64,000 nt of DNA from positions 62,001 through 126,000 of the forward strand of contig NZ_FRDK01000004.1 in assembly GCF_900143245.1 (NCBI RefSeq), read 5' to 3'. The position numbers were made by a program, and so were the translations under genes. The number at the start of each line of letters is the position of its first letter. The stretch's first letter is position 1. The notes beneath the pieces are model-generated. The model saw only the letters and a program-made list of their open reading frames with translations, was not told the DNA's origin and ran no database searches. The stretch comes from Flavobacterium fryxellicola. GTDB lineage: Bacteria; Bacteroidota; Bacteroidia; Flavobacteriales; Flavobacteriaceae. This document shows, piece after piece, positions 1 through 9,372 of the stretch.

Positions 1-168
1 AAATAAGAACTAGCTCTGTCTTTTTTTGAAAGGTAATTTTCTTTACCACTTTTCTTCAACTGTGGAACTGTAATTACTTAGTATTATTACCTATGTAATG
101 CCTGATAATCAATACGTTAATAATTAGTTAAAGTGATGTATGTTGGTTATGTATGTCCTAATTAGTTG

Positions 169-319
169 TATATTTGATTATGGTTTTGGTTTATTGTTGA
201 ATATATCCATCTGCAAGGAGAAGAGTATTTAGTGGTTAGTTGTATCGAAAGATAGTAACTGATAGCAACACACCAAAGTACATAATTAGGAGGCCCTTTA
301 ATAAGGCCTCCTTTTTTTT
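169..319 (+). ncRNA. Candidate small RNA ending in a terminator
   Basis: A perfect -7 box TATATTTG (169-176), with TTG at 143-145 (N23 spacing), lies about 110 bases before a strong hairpin-plus-T-run terminator at 288-319. No start codon with a sensible short peptide lies between them. A promoter and terminator bracketing non-coding DNA is the usual signature of a small RNA gene. The spacing is at the long end for Bacteroidota promoters, and I do not recognise the RNA family, so this is only a candidate. Confidence 0.25.
288..319 (+). terminator. Intrinsic terminator
   Basis: An 8-bp perfect stem (AGGAGGCC at 288-295 with GGCCTCCT at 305-312) is followed by eight T residues. No coding gene ends immediately upstream. 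Confidence 0.75.
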
Positions 320-470
320 GTGCTGCTCCTTGAAATAATCCTTTTTCAGATTATTTTTCAAAATAGTTTTTTAAAGCTTATTTTAAAATTTAGTTGCCAA
401 ATCACAGTAATCGAGTGAAAAAAGCCCTTTATGCATCTATAATAAAAATAAATTAAATGACTGATTATCA

Positions 471-563
471 ATTTAATTTATTGCTAAAAATTGTAGCTAT
501 AAATGTGGTTTTGATTAAGTACTAGAGATGGCAATCTCACAATGAAATAGATATCTCATATTC
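471..563 (+). repeat. Diverged direct repeat, copy 1
   Basis: This segment aligns with 741-822. Shared blocks in order are ATTTAATT, TGCTAA, TTTTGATTAA, TACT, ACAAT and GATA. The copies are clearly related but diverged, with small indels. They are non-coding. The second copy runs into a terminator at 876, so the pair may be paralogous small RNA genes or their promoters. Confidence 0.4.
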
Positions 564-740
564 GACTCTACGTGTAATAGTAGCAGTTAATATTACTATT
601 TAACATGGACTATTTTAAAAAATAGATAAGTTTTTTGTGTTTTTCTGTAACGGCTATTTTACTAGGAATTCAAAAGAGTTTCAGTTGCCATATTTAACAC
701 GTTAATTTTTGGTTAAAGAACTATTTTTCAATACTTTTTC

Positions 741-822
741 ATTTAATTAATGCTAATTTTAAGTATGTTTTTGATTAATTACTTGAATATGTCTTTCTTA
801 CAATAGGAATGATAATTCAATA
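741..822 (+). repeat. Diverged direct repeat, copy 2
   Basis: Partner of the repeat at 471-563, with the same order of conserved blocks. It lies 54 bases upstream of an intrinsic terminator with no gene between, so a short transcript is possible. Confidence 0.4.
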
Positions 823-875
823 ATCAGCTATACTATTGACTGTATGAGTTGATAATGGTAAATCAGAATCAGCAA

Positions 876-907
876 CAGGAGGGCAGTAATGGCTCTCCTG
901 TTTATTT
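876..907 (+). terminator. Intrinsic terminator
   Basis: CAGGAG (876-881) pairs with CTCCTG (895-900), extended inward by three more pairs (one G-T), and is followed by TTTATTT. It follows non-coding DNA on the plus strand. Confidence 0.6.
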
Positions 908-957
908 AGTAAAGGTTCTTTTTAAAGCTTCGATACGCTTTTTAAATTGTCAGGAAA

Positions 958-2440
958 TTACAAATCGGCTAAATGAGCAAATTCATCACCACGCATGAAA
1001 ATGTTTATATCTACCTCTTTAAAGCTTTTTTTTCCTGCGGCAGCGAGTAGTTCATTTGCCGAATGTTATGTGTTTTTATGAAAATGAAAAACACGTTCTG
1101 ATTTATCTGTTACAACCAATCCTTTCATTAGCGTTTTTTTCTTGCGTAGCCACTCCTGTAGGGCATGTATTGGTATTTCAATGTAACGTTTGAATACAAC
1201 CTAGAGAAAATACAAAGCCACGAGCGCTGTTGCAAATATATTCATCAAGAGCAACTGCTCTCAGAATTGAATAGCCAGATATCTTTTTGCCCTTGAAAAT
1301 AATACGCATGCTGTCTCTAATTCCAAAACGAACTAAAGTTTTAGTAACAAATATAAGTACAGGTTCAAATGGCATCCCCACACCATCTGCAAATTCTAGT
1401 GGTGCAGCTCCCGTTCCACCTTCAGCACCATCAAGAGTAATGAAATCGGGGAAGCAGTTTTGAGTACTCATTTCTTGGCAAATCATTTCAAATTCTTTAG
1501 TGTCCCCGATGCAAAGTTTGAATCCTATTGGTTTTTACATTGGAAAGTGCTCGTGATTTTGATATAAAAGCAATCGAACCTTTATTATCTTCAAATGCAG
1601 AATGATTGGGTGGTGAAAAAATCGCCGTGTTTGGTAAGACCCCTCTTAGTTTAGCATTTTGTACCGTGTTTTCTGCTGCTGCTAAAACTCCTCCACGGCC
1701 TAGTTTAGCTCCTTGTGATAACTTAATCTCAATCAGCTTTACTTCTGGTAAATTTGCTTTTTCAGTAAATCTACCGCCGTCAAAACCACTTCTATCATCG
1801 CGACAACCAAAATAACCTGTTCCTGCTTTGCCATTTGATTTCATTTCCCTACTTCTGGAATTCAGTTAATTCGCCTTCATCTTTATTGTGATAAAAGTTT
1901 CCTTTTAGCGCTCCTCATTTTTAGAACTGTGATAGCGTTCTCACTTAAAGAACCAAAACTCATTTCAGAAATATTCAATACAGCAACTAAATAAGGCTGT
2001 AGACAATTTTTTTCTCCAATTGATATTCGAGGAAGTTCTTCATTAACAACTGCAGGAAAAATGGAAAGTTTAATGCCTTCACAATGAGGTTCGTTTAAAT
2101 TAAGTTGCGTTCCAAAAGAGGTATTAGAATCGATATTTTTGGTTCTTTGATAAGCGATGAAACGCTCACTTCTTGAAAAAGGTTTTCCATCAGTGGAACG
2201 TTCTATAAAATATTGCTGTAGTTCTGGATCTATCATTTCGAATAAATATATGAACTAACCCAAAACCGGAAAATTTCTTAAAATAGCATGTTTGTGTTGG
2301 ATGCTGTTAGCCAAACCAATTAGAAATAAAATAGCCAAAAGCACTATAAATAGGAGCCCGATTTTGAAGTAAAAATAAATAATAGAGTTGCAAATTAATG
2401 CGGATAGTGCTAAAACGAAAAACTTCTGTCTCATTTTCAA
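958..2440 (-). pseudogene. FMN-binding glutamate synthase family protein, multiply frameshifted
   Basis: Reading the minus strand in several frames reconstructs a glutamate synthase large-subunit-like protein (GltS alpha/beta-barrel family with an N-terminal membrane helix). The pieces are an N-terminal helix ending in ILRNFPVLG (2255-2440), a segment with DGKPFSR and SEMSFGSLSENA (1883-2236), a segment with TGYFGCRDD, IEIKLSQGAK and FSPPNHSAF (1497-1844), and a segment with DFITLDGAEGGTGAAPLEF and RAVALDEYICNSARGF (1178-1486). The tail has GLVVTDKSERVFHFHKNT and DEFAHLADL before a stop at 958-960. At least four frame changes separate the blocks and some internal sequence is missing or scrambled. 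The intact family uses FMN and a barrel resembling the glutamate synthase active-site domain. This copy cannot make it. Confidence 0.9.
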
Positions 2441-2612
2441 AGTTGTTTAAGCTCCTAAAACATTAAGAATAGTAAATAATTCTTACTTTTAACGCTTTTT
2501 ATTGAAAAGGATTTTTTTAATTCACATTCGCTGTCCTCATTTAAGACGTAGTTTGAAAACCACACGATCCTTTTTAACGTAACTATTTTTAATTAATAAT
2601 AATTCACAAACT

Positions 2613-4991
2613 ATGAGTCTAAAAATAGGTAAACCGATTCTTGCAGTTTCAAAATTTTTATTTTTTGTCTTGTTTTTTTCCAATACATATGCACAGTATG
2701 TCTTCCCAAGTGATTCAATTCCTCAAAAAATTTCTTTACACAAATATACCACGATTGCTAATGTAGGTCAAAGAAATTTAGAGGTCAAATTTGTTATGGC
2801 TAATTTTACTACTTTGGATCCGGTACAACTTCAAACTGAAAATGATGATTTAGGTTTTACGCAAAATAATTTCTGGTCAAAAACAGTACTAAAAAACCCG
2901 ACCAATGCTACTCTGATTTACTATTTAGAGACTGCCAGACCTATTACTGATTTAGTCGAATTGTATACAATTGAAGGTGCTAGTGGGAAAATTACAAAAA
3001 AAATAAGTGGTGATGCCATTCCGTATTCAAAACGCAGTTTTGACAATCGTAAAACTATTTTCAAAATTGAAATTGGTCCAAAATCGACTCAGCAGCTGTA
3101 TTTACATTTAACGAGTGATGGTGAAGCTATTAAAATTCCGATTATTCTATATTCAGCAGAAAATTTTATGACCTTGATATCAAATGAACAATTGTTTTTT
3201 GGTATGTTTTATGGAATTTTAGTCATTGCTGCAATAATCTATTTCTTCTTCTTTTTTGCTTTAAGCGATAAGATTTTTTTGTACTACAGTTTGTATGTTT
3301 TTTTTGTGGGTTTGTTACAATTTGCTTTAGATGGATTTTTCTTTAAGTTTATTACGCCAAATGCAGGTTGGTTTTCTAATCATGCCGTACTGTTTATAGC
3401 TATTATTGCTGTTTTTTTATCGGGCAAATACAGTGAGTTATTTTTGAAAATTAAAAACAATAGTCGAAAAATCTACATTCTGTTTAATGTTGCCTATGGC
3501 TTATTGATTGCTTTATTGCTCTGCGTTATTTTCATCCCATCTATTTTGTTGTTTTCTTACATTTTAGTAAATGTACTTACACTCGTGTTTTTAATCTTAA
3601 TAGTTTATTCTATAGCCTATCTCTATTATAAAAGAAAGCCCGTAGATTCTTTTTTTACTGCTGGAATTTTATTTTTAATAACAGGTTTTGGAATTTTTAT
3701 TTTCTACAATTTTGGTTTATTACCCAATACCTTCTTTACTCAAAACAGTTCTAAATTAGGAACTGGATTGGAGGTCATTTTCCTATCCCTTTCGATGTCC
3801 AAGTTAATTAGAAATTTGAAAAACGAAAAAAACGAACTCGATCGAATAGCTTTGGTTCGTTCCGAAGAAATGAACGATTTGAAATCCTATTTTTTATCAA
3901 ATATTAGTCATGAATTGCGGACGCCATTAAATGCTATTGTAAACTTAATTGATTCAATTTCCAGTGAAGTTCAGGACGATAAAATTAGACAAAACTGTCA
4001 GATTATAAAATATTCAGCTCATAGTTTATTGAGTTCTGTTAATGATATTTTAGATTTTTCTAAAATTGAAAAAGGAGAATTGAAGTTGGAAATGAATCAA
4101 TTTGATCCCTTGCAGGTTTTGCAGCATTTAAAAGATAATGCCAATCGAATTGCCACAGAAAAAGGACTGCGGTTTGAATTTTCTACCTCCAGAATTATTC
4201 CTGATTTATATGGGGATGTAACGCGTTTACAGCAGATTGTTAATAATGTCCTGAATAATGCAATAAAATTTACAGCCACAGGTTTTATTAAATTTACTAT
4301 TGATAGTGAACTGAAAGCGAACAATAGAGCCCGTTTGATTTTGACCATTTCTGATTCGGGTGTAGGATTTCAAAAAGAAAAAATAGATCGTATTTTTGAT
4401 TCCTTTTCTCAAAATAATAGTAATAATAAGCGCAAATTTGGCGGGCTTGGATTGGGACTTTATATCGTGAAAACATTGGTCAATATGCAAAATGGAACTA
4501 TTGAAATGAGTAGTACAGTCAACGAAGGAACCACGTGCAAAATAGAATTAGATTTTGATATAGTGATACAGGAAAAAAAAGAAGTAGTTGGAATTGAGCC
4601 TGTGGTTTGCGATTTAGGAGGAAAAACTATTTTGGTAGTGGAAGACAACCCCATTAATCAAATGGTTATTAAAATGATTACTAAAAAATGGTTGAACACC
4701 ACCGTTATTTATGCCAATAATGGACAAGAAGCACTAGAGGCATTCAAAATAAATCAATTTGATATTGTCTTAATGGATCTTCAAATGCCAGTCATGGATG
4801 GATACGAGGCAACAATTGCGATTAGAAATGGGGAAGTAGGAGTAGAGAATGCAAATATACCCATTGTTGCTGTAACCGCTGATGTGATGGAAACCACAAA
4901 ACAGCGGGTTAAGGACATCGGAATGAATCATTATTTATCCAAACCTATACAGAAAGAAACCTTATATGAAACAGTAAAAAAATTAGTTTAG
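2613..4991 (+). CDS. 7TM-DISM hybrid sensor histidine kinase
   Basis: Inner-membrane hybrid kinase of 792 residues. A signal peptide (about 1-28) is followed by an extracytoplasmic 7TMR-DISM sensor domain (about 30-175), a seven-helix membrane block (about 190-395), a short coiled coil, and a HisKA domain whose H-box SNISHELRTPLNAI places the phospho-accepting histidine at residue 433. A HATPase domain follows (N-box NNVLNNAIKF, G-box GGLGLGLY), and then a C-terminal receiver (about 673-790) with acidic pair ED, acceptor Asp722 in LMDLQMPVMDG, and the SKP lysine. DISM sensors are thought to bind carbohydrates or other small ligands. The ligand here is unknown. No separate response regulator is adjacent. 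The gene ends convergently, overlapping the next gene's stop by 4 bp. Confidence 0.9.
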   Translation: MSLKIGKPILAVSKFLFFVLFFSNTYAQYVFPSDSIPQKISLHKYTTIANVGQRNLEVKFVMANFTTLDPVQLQTENDDLGFTQNNFWSKTVLKNPTNATLIYYLETARPITDLVELYTIEGASGKITKKISGDAIPYSKRSFDNRKTIFKIEIGPKSTQQLYLHLTSDGEAIKIPIILYSAENFMTLISNEQLFFGMFYGILVIAAIIYFFFFFALSDKIFLYYSLYVFFVGLLQFALDGFFFKFITPNAGWFSNHAVLFIAIIAVFLSGKYSELFLKIKNNSRKIYILFNVAYGLLIALLLCVIFIPSILLFSYILVNVLTLVFLILIVYSIAYLYYKRKPVDSFFTAGILFLITGFGIFIFYNFGLLPNTFFTQNSSKLGTGLEVIFLSLSMSKLIRNLKNEKNELDRIALVRSEEMNDLKSYFLSNISHELRTPLNAIVNLIDSISSEVQDDKIRQNCQIIKYSAHSLLSSVNDILDFSKIEKGELKLEMNQFDPLQVLQHLKDNANRIATEKGLRFEFSTSRIIPDLYGDVTRLQQIVNNVLNNAIKFTATGFIKFTIDSELKANNRARLILTISDSGVGFQKEKIDRIFDSFSQNNSNNKRKFGGLGLGLYIVKTLVNMQNGTIEMSSTVNEGTTCKIELDFDIVIQEKKEVVGIEPVVCDLGGKTILVVEDNPINQMVIKMITKKWLNTTVIYANNGQEALEAFKINQFDIVLMDLQMPVMDGYEATIAIRNGEVGVENANIPIVAVTADVMETTKQRVKDIGMNHYLSKPIQKETLYETVKKLV

Positions 4992-5785
4992 CTGAAACGC
5001 AATCGTACATAAACATGTTTAATTCCTTTTTTTTCAGATTCTCGTTCGTCTATTTCCAAGATATCAGTTAATGATTTTAGCATTGGAGTTAATTTTACAA
5101 AACCATAATTTCTAGGATCAAATTCTGGTTTTCTCTTTACGATTAGGTTTCCCACATCACCAAGAAATGCCCATCCATCATCATCGCAAATATCTTCTAT
5201 GGTGGTTTCAATCAATTCAATGGTTTCTGTGTCGATTTTGCTTAATGATTTCTCTATCGGTTTTTCAACTGTTTTTCCAGCAGGTTTTCCAGCAGGTTTT
5301 ATAGTATCTGCAGAACGTTTTTTTGCTTTTTTCTGAATAGCGCCATCTAAAACTTCGATATAAATAAATCGGTCGCAAGCAACTATAAAAGAATTGGGCG
5401 TTTTTTTCTCTCCAAGTCCAATAACTTTCATTCCAGATTCTCTCAAACGAATTGCAAGTCGTGTAAAATCAGAATCACTAGAAACAATACAAAAACCGTC
5501 TACTTTATCCGAATATAACAAGTCCATGGCGTCAATAATCATCGCTGAATCCGACGAGTTTTTACCCACTGTGTAGCTGTATTGTTGAATAGGTGTAATG
5601 GCGTGTTCTAATAAAACACTTTTCCACCCACCAGCATTTGGCTTGGTCCAATCGGCATAAATGCGCTTGGTGGTTGGTGTTCCAAATTTGGCTATTTCTT
5701 CCATCATTCCTTTTACATTGCTGTATGGAACATTATCAGCATCAATGAGAACGGCCAATTTTAATTCTTTTGTATCTTGTGACAT
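4988..5785 (-). CDS. NYN-domain protein with C-terminal OST-HTH/LOTUS domain
   Basis: The 265-residue protein has an N-terminal NYN (PIN-like) nuclease fold. Acidic motifs LIDADNV, SDSAMIIDAMDLL and SSDSDFTRL supply the conserved aspartates expected to bind a catalytic metal. After a low-complexity Lys/Pro linker (about 155-185) comes an OST-HTH/LOTUS winged-helix domain (about 190-260, DDGWAFLGDVG and FDPRNYGF), a module that binds RNA, including G-quadruplex RNA in studied cases. The family (LabA/DUF88, MARF1-like architecture) is therefore likely to be an RNA-processing or RNA-degrading enzyme. The target is unknown. The linker contains near-repeats of KPAGK and KPIEK. Confidence 0.85.
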   Translation of the reverse strand: MSQDTKELKLAVLIDADNVPYSNVKGMMEEIAKFGTPTTKRIYADWTKPNAGGWKSVLLEHAITPIQQYSYTVGKNSSDSAMIIDAMDLLYSDKVDGFCIVSSDSDFTRLAIRLRESGMKVIGLGEKKTPNSFIVACDRFIYIEVLDGAIQKKAKKRSADTIKPAGKPAGKTVEKPIEKSLSKIDTETIELIETTIEDICDDDGWAFLGDVGNLIVKRKPEFDPRNYGFVKLTPMLKSLTDILEIDERESEKKGIKHVYVRLRFS

Positions 5786-5848
5786 TTTTTGATTTTGTTG
5801 CGTTTTTCTACTTTAAAGGTAGGAATAATTCTTTTAATTGATATTTCT

Positions 5849-6409
5849 TTACTTTTTGTTAGCTAAATCTTTGATGGAAACCTCGTTGATTCTAACATCT
5901 TTTATAACGGCTTCGCCATTTTTTATCGCAACTAAAGCATAAGTTTGATCCTTCTTATTTAGGGATAAATCCCGATAAATTTTTTCGGCGTCAGAGGCAC
6001 TATTTTCATTCATATAAAACCGATTAAAAGGAAGGTCCAAAGCTATTTTATTCTGGTCAATAGTAAAGGCGATTTTTGATTTAACATAACAATTTTCAGC
6101 AGTGGGCTTATTTCTCGAAATTGAAATTATCTGTGCAAAACCATCTTTATTCGTTTTTATAGTGGCATAAACGGTCTCTCCTATCATCCATTTAGAGGCA
6201 TTTTTAACGGTTATTTCTCGTTCTTTAAAAAAAAGAGTAATGTACTTTCCTCTAAAAGCATCATAAGGATCTACTGGAGCAGTTTGAAACTTGAACTCAG
6301 TTCCAGTTTTCACTACGTCTTCCTGTTTCAATATCATTTGCAACGGAACATACAATTGTACTACAATGAGTAAAATAAATAATAGCACTTGTACTTTCTT
6401 ATTTTTCAT
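5849..6409 (-). CDS. GDYXXLXY domain membrane protein
   Basis: The 186-residue protein has one N-terminal membrane helix (about 5-25) and an extracytoplasmic domain with the signature DPYDAFRGKYITLFF, the local form of the GDYXXLXY motif (PF14345). Its start codon lies inside the end of the DUF2157 gene (11-bp overlap), so the two are translationally coupled. The pair recurs together in many bacteria, and in some genomes the two are fused. The biochemical role is not established. A role in envelope function is inferred from topology alone. Confidence 0.8.
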   Translation of the reverse strand: MKNKKVQVLLFILLIVVQLYVPLQMILKQEDVVKTGTEFKFQTAPVDPYDAFRGKYITLFFKEREITVKNASKWMIGETVYATIKTNKDGFAQIISISRNKPTAENCYVKSKIAFTIDQNKIALDLPFNRFYMNENSASDAEKIYRDLSLNKKDQTYALVAIKNGEAVIKDVRINEVSIKDLANKK

Positions 6410-7682
6410 TTCTATTTCTATTTTTTAGCATGATATAATTAGTCGCGAAAAATCCAAAACCAATGGCAATAAATACGATTCCTCGGATCACAAAACTCAA
6501 ATTGGTATCAAAAAAACGACAAGTAATAAGAATGGTAATTATTACTAAACCAAAATTTAGTATTCCCAAATGTTTTTGGGTATTCCCGCGTTTAATCTCC
6601 GCAATCCCTATTGCTAATACGATTCCATTGGCGACAAGAGAAAATTCGTATCCCGAAATGAAAGGAAGGATATTGGTCAGAAAGACGAAGTCAAAAATGG
6701 TGATTTCTTTGAATTTCGTTTTGGAGTTTTTTGCATAAAATAAGACAGCAGCAAAAAGTGTAAGAAGAAAAGCAGTTAAAAATTCGGTTGAAAAAAAAGT
6801 ATCTTTCGCAGAAATAGTATTATAAATAGACTTATCCCAAAACCACTTAAAGCTATAAAGCAACAGCAGGTAGAGTATTCCTAATTTTCCAATAATCAGA
6901 TAGCTATTATTTTTTAATTTTAAATTTTTAAAAAAGGAGGATTCACCAATAAAATAAAAAATCGTAAACAAACTCATGTAGCTCAAGTACAGCAAATTCT
7001 CATTTCGATGAGCGATAGTGCCCAAACATATTAAAAGAGATAGCGAAACAAACCAGTTATGAAATAGAGTGAAATTGCTTTGTGAATTAGTTCTAAGTAG
7101 TTGTATATAGTGTGGAACTATTCCTAGAATTAGTAACCAATAATAATAAGAATGGGCATTTGGATAACTAAAGTAATTCGTATTACAAGCATAGTAGGTA
7201 ATTCCAATAAGATATAATAGTGCAACTATTGAGGATCGAATAAGATAAACTAATGGCAAGCACAAAAGCATCCAAGTGATTAAAAATGAACTTAAATCTC
7301 CTGGAATATTATAAACCTGAGCAATCAATGAAATTGTGGTTCCAACGGCAAAGAAAAGAAAAACGGCAGAACTTTCTCGCCAAGCATTGTTTTCGGACTT
7401 TCTTAAAAGGGAATAACCACTTGCGAATTGACCAATCAAAAGAGGCAGAAACGATAGGATTATTTTTGAAAGTCGGGATAAATTATCCCAGTTATGCGCA
7501 AAAACTAGTACGACTCCAAGTCCAATAAGAATAGCTCCTAAAACGCCAAAAATTAAATACAGCTTATGCTCACTTCCACTTTCTTTTTGGCTGTAATATG
7601 CCTTAATTTTTTCGGCTGTTTCGGCTGTAATTATGTTGTCTTTCAGCAGATCGTGTAGATCGTTTGTGATTTTGGGAGACAT
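6399..7682 (-). CDS. DUF2157 multi-pass membrane protein
   Basis: The 427-residue protein has a short soluble N-terminus (about 1-40, a helical hairpin typical of DUF2157, with LLKDNIITAETAEKI), then about a dozen hydrophobic helices and a basic tail (KNRNRNEK). It is first in a two-gene operon with the GDYXXLXY protein, whose start lies within its last codons. Function is unknown in the family. The coupling suggests a membrane complex of the two products. Confidence 0.8.
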   Translation of the reverse strand: MSPKITNDLHDLLKDNIITAETAEKIKAYYSQKESGSEHKLYLIFGVLGAILIGLGVVLVFAHNWDNLSRLSKIILSFLPLLIGQFASGYSLLRKSENNAWRESSAVFLFFAVGTTISLIAQVYNIPGDLSSFLITWMLLCLPLVYLIRSSIVALLYLIGITYYACNTNYFSYPNAHSYYYWLLILGIVPHYIQLLRTNSQSNFTLFHNWFVSLSLLICLGTIAHRNENLLYLSYMSLFTIFYFIGESSFFKNLKLKNNSYLIIGKLGILYLLLLYSFKWFWDKSIYNTISAKDTFFSTEFLTAFLLTLFAAVLFYAKNSKTKFKEITIFDFVFLTNILPFISGYEFSLVANGIVLAIGIAEIKRGNTQKHLGILNFGLVIITILITCRFFDTNLSFVIRGIVFIAIGFGFFATNYIMLKNRNRNEK

Positions 7683-7916
7683 AAATTATATTTTGTATGT
7701 CCCAAATATACAAAGATTATTGTTGAAATCATTTTTAAGTCCTAATTCATCCTGATGGTGAGAGGCGTCCTTTTGTACCGTTTTGGCGAGAGATAAAGCT
7801 CTTTTTCTGGACATCATAAATGGTATTATCTGGGAGTGGTATTAGTTTCAAAAAAGTATAAAGTTAAAGCTTGAAAAATAAATTTACTTTCAAGTCCTTT
7901 ATAAAATTTAAATAAT

Positions 7917-7924
7917 TATTTTTG
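7917..7924 (+). promoter_or_regulatory. -7 promoter box upstream of spt-like gene
   Basis: TATTTTTG matches the Bacteroidota -7 consensus TANNTTTG and lies 36 bases before the ATG at 7961. No clear TTG -33 element is visible at the usual distance, so only half the promoter is supported. Confidence 0.45.
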
Positions 7925-7960
7925 CAACTTCTTAAAATTAAAATTATTACTTGATATATT

Positions 7961-9223
7961 ATGGTAAAAGATTTATTCGAAAGGATTCAAAACAATAAAG
8001 GACCGCTAGGGAAATGGGCTTCACAAGCAGAAGGTTATTTTGTTTTTCCAAAATTAGAAGGGGAGCTTGGTCCAAGAATGCAGTTTGGTGGAAAAGATAT
8101 TTTAAATTGGAGTTTGAATGATTATTTAGGGCTAGCCAATCACCCTGAAGTACGTAAGGCTGATACAGAAGCGGCTGCACAATATGGCGCAGCATACCCA
8201 ATGGGAGCGCGCATGATGAGTGGACATACCAAATATCACGAGCAATTAGAAAATGAATTAGCGGCTTTTGTTATGAAAGAATCCGCTTATTTATTGAATT
8301 TTGGATACCAAGGAATTATGTCTACAATTGATGCTCTAGCTACAAAAAATGATGTAATTGTATATGATGTTGATGCTCATGCTTGTATTATTGATGGAGT
8401 TCGTTTGCACATGGGGAAACGTTTTACATACCGACACAATGACCTAGCAAGTATGGAAAAAAACTTGCAACGTGCTACAAAATTAGCGGAAGTAACAGGA
8501 GGAGGAATTCTTTTTATTACCGAAGGTGTTTTTGGAATGCGTGGACAACAAGGGAAATTGAAGGAAATTGTTGCCATGAAGGAAAAATATAATTTCCGTT
8601 TGTTGGTTGATGATGCGCACGGTTTTGGTACACTTGGAAAAACAGGAGCTGGAGCAGGTGAGGAGCAAGGTTGCCAAGATGGTATAGATGTTTATTTCTC
8701 TACTTTTGCAAAATCGATGGCTAATATTGGTGCTTTCATAGCCGCTGATAAAGATATTATTGACTATTTGAAGTATAATTTGCGTTCGCAAATGTTTGCT
8801 AAGGCATTACCAATGATACAAACAATTGGTTCGTTGAAGCGATTAGAATTGTTGCGTAATCACCCAGAATTAAAAGATAAATTGTGGGAAAATGTAAATG
8901 CATTACAAAACGGATTGAGAGAACGTAACTTTAATATTGGAGATACGAATACTTGTGTGACTCCTGTATATCTTGAAGGAAGTGTGCCCGAAGCAATGAT
9001 TATGGTAAACGATTTAAGAGAGAATTACGGTATTTTCTTATCTATTGTAATCTATCCAGTGATACCAAAAGGAATTATCTTGTTGAGAATGATTCCTACC
9101 ACGTCTCATACGTTATCAGATGTAGAGGAAACTCTTACTGCCTTTGAAGCGATTCGTGAAAAATTAGAAAATGGAACTTACAAAGAAATTGCATCTCGAA
9201 CTAAAGTCGATCTAGACGCATAG
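7961..9223 (+). CDS. Serine palmitoyltransferase-like PLP enzyme (alpha-oxoamine synthase)
   Basis: The 420-residue class I/II PLP enzyme belongs to the alpha-oxoamine synthase family (KBL, AONS, ALAS, SPT). It has the family signatures NDYLGLANHPEV near the N-terminus, VDDAHGFGTLG (the aspartate that holds the pyridine nitrogen) and STFAKSMANIG, with Lys251 as the Schiff-base lysine. It condenses an amino acid with a fatty acyl thioester and releases CO2. In Bacteroidota this branch makes 3-ketosphinganine for sphingolipids. In some flavobacteria a close relative uses cysteate to make sulfonolipids. Sequence alone does not separate serine from cysteate use. The gene has its own -7 box upstream and a terminator hairpin downstream, so it looks monocistronic. 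Confidence 0.8.
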   Translation: MVKDLFERIQNNKGPLGKWASQAEGYFVFPKLEGELGPRMQFGGKDILNWSLNDYLGLANHPEVRKADTEAAAQYGAAYPMGARMMSGHTKYHEQLENELAAFVMKESAYLLNFGYQGIMSTIDALATKNDVIVYDVDAHACIIDGVRLHMGKRFTYRHNDLASMEKNLQRATKLAEVTGGGILFITEGVFGMRGQQGKLKEIVAMKEKYNFRLLVDDAHGFGTLGKTGAGAGEEQGCQDGIDVYFSTFAKSMANIGAFIAADKDIIDYLKYNLRSQMFAKALPMIQTIGSLKRLELLRNHPELKDKLWENVNALQNGLRERNFNIGDTNTCVTPVYLEGSVPEAMIMVNDLRENYGIFLSIVIYPVIPKGIILLRMIPTTSHTLSDVEETLTAFEAIREKLENGTYKEIASRTKVDLDA

Positions 9224-9280
9224 TCCACCAATCATTCCTTCGTTCCAAATATCTTTGACGAGAAGAATGAAAATTAAAAT

Positions 9281-9319
9281 AAAAAAAATCTCATTCGTCA
9301 CGGCGACTGAGATTTTTTT
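9281..9319. terminator. Terminator hairpin
   Basis: AATCTCA (9287-9293) pairs with TGAGATT (9308-9314), flanked by an A-run on the left and a T-run on the right. It terminates the PLP enzyme gene and would work in both directions. Confidence 0.7.
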
Positions 9320-9372
9320 GGTTCTAATACAATGGAACTAACTTATATTTATTAAAATTAAAAAAAAGGAGT

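Larger units (their letters stand above)
1..957. other. Non-coding stretch, no gene recognised
   Basis: No open reading frame here has a recognisable protein. The stretch contains two convincing intrinsic terminators (288-319 and 876-907) that are not preceded by any coding sequence, and a pair of diverged direct repeats. This arrangement is compatible with small RNA genes, but decayed genes are also possible. Confidence 0.6.

Noticed and set aside
7741-7850. Possible third copy of the palindromic element (CCTAATTCATCC and ATCTGGGAG)
   Set aside because: Only two short blocks match; the central hairpin sequence and pairing are absent.
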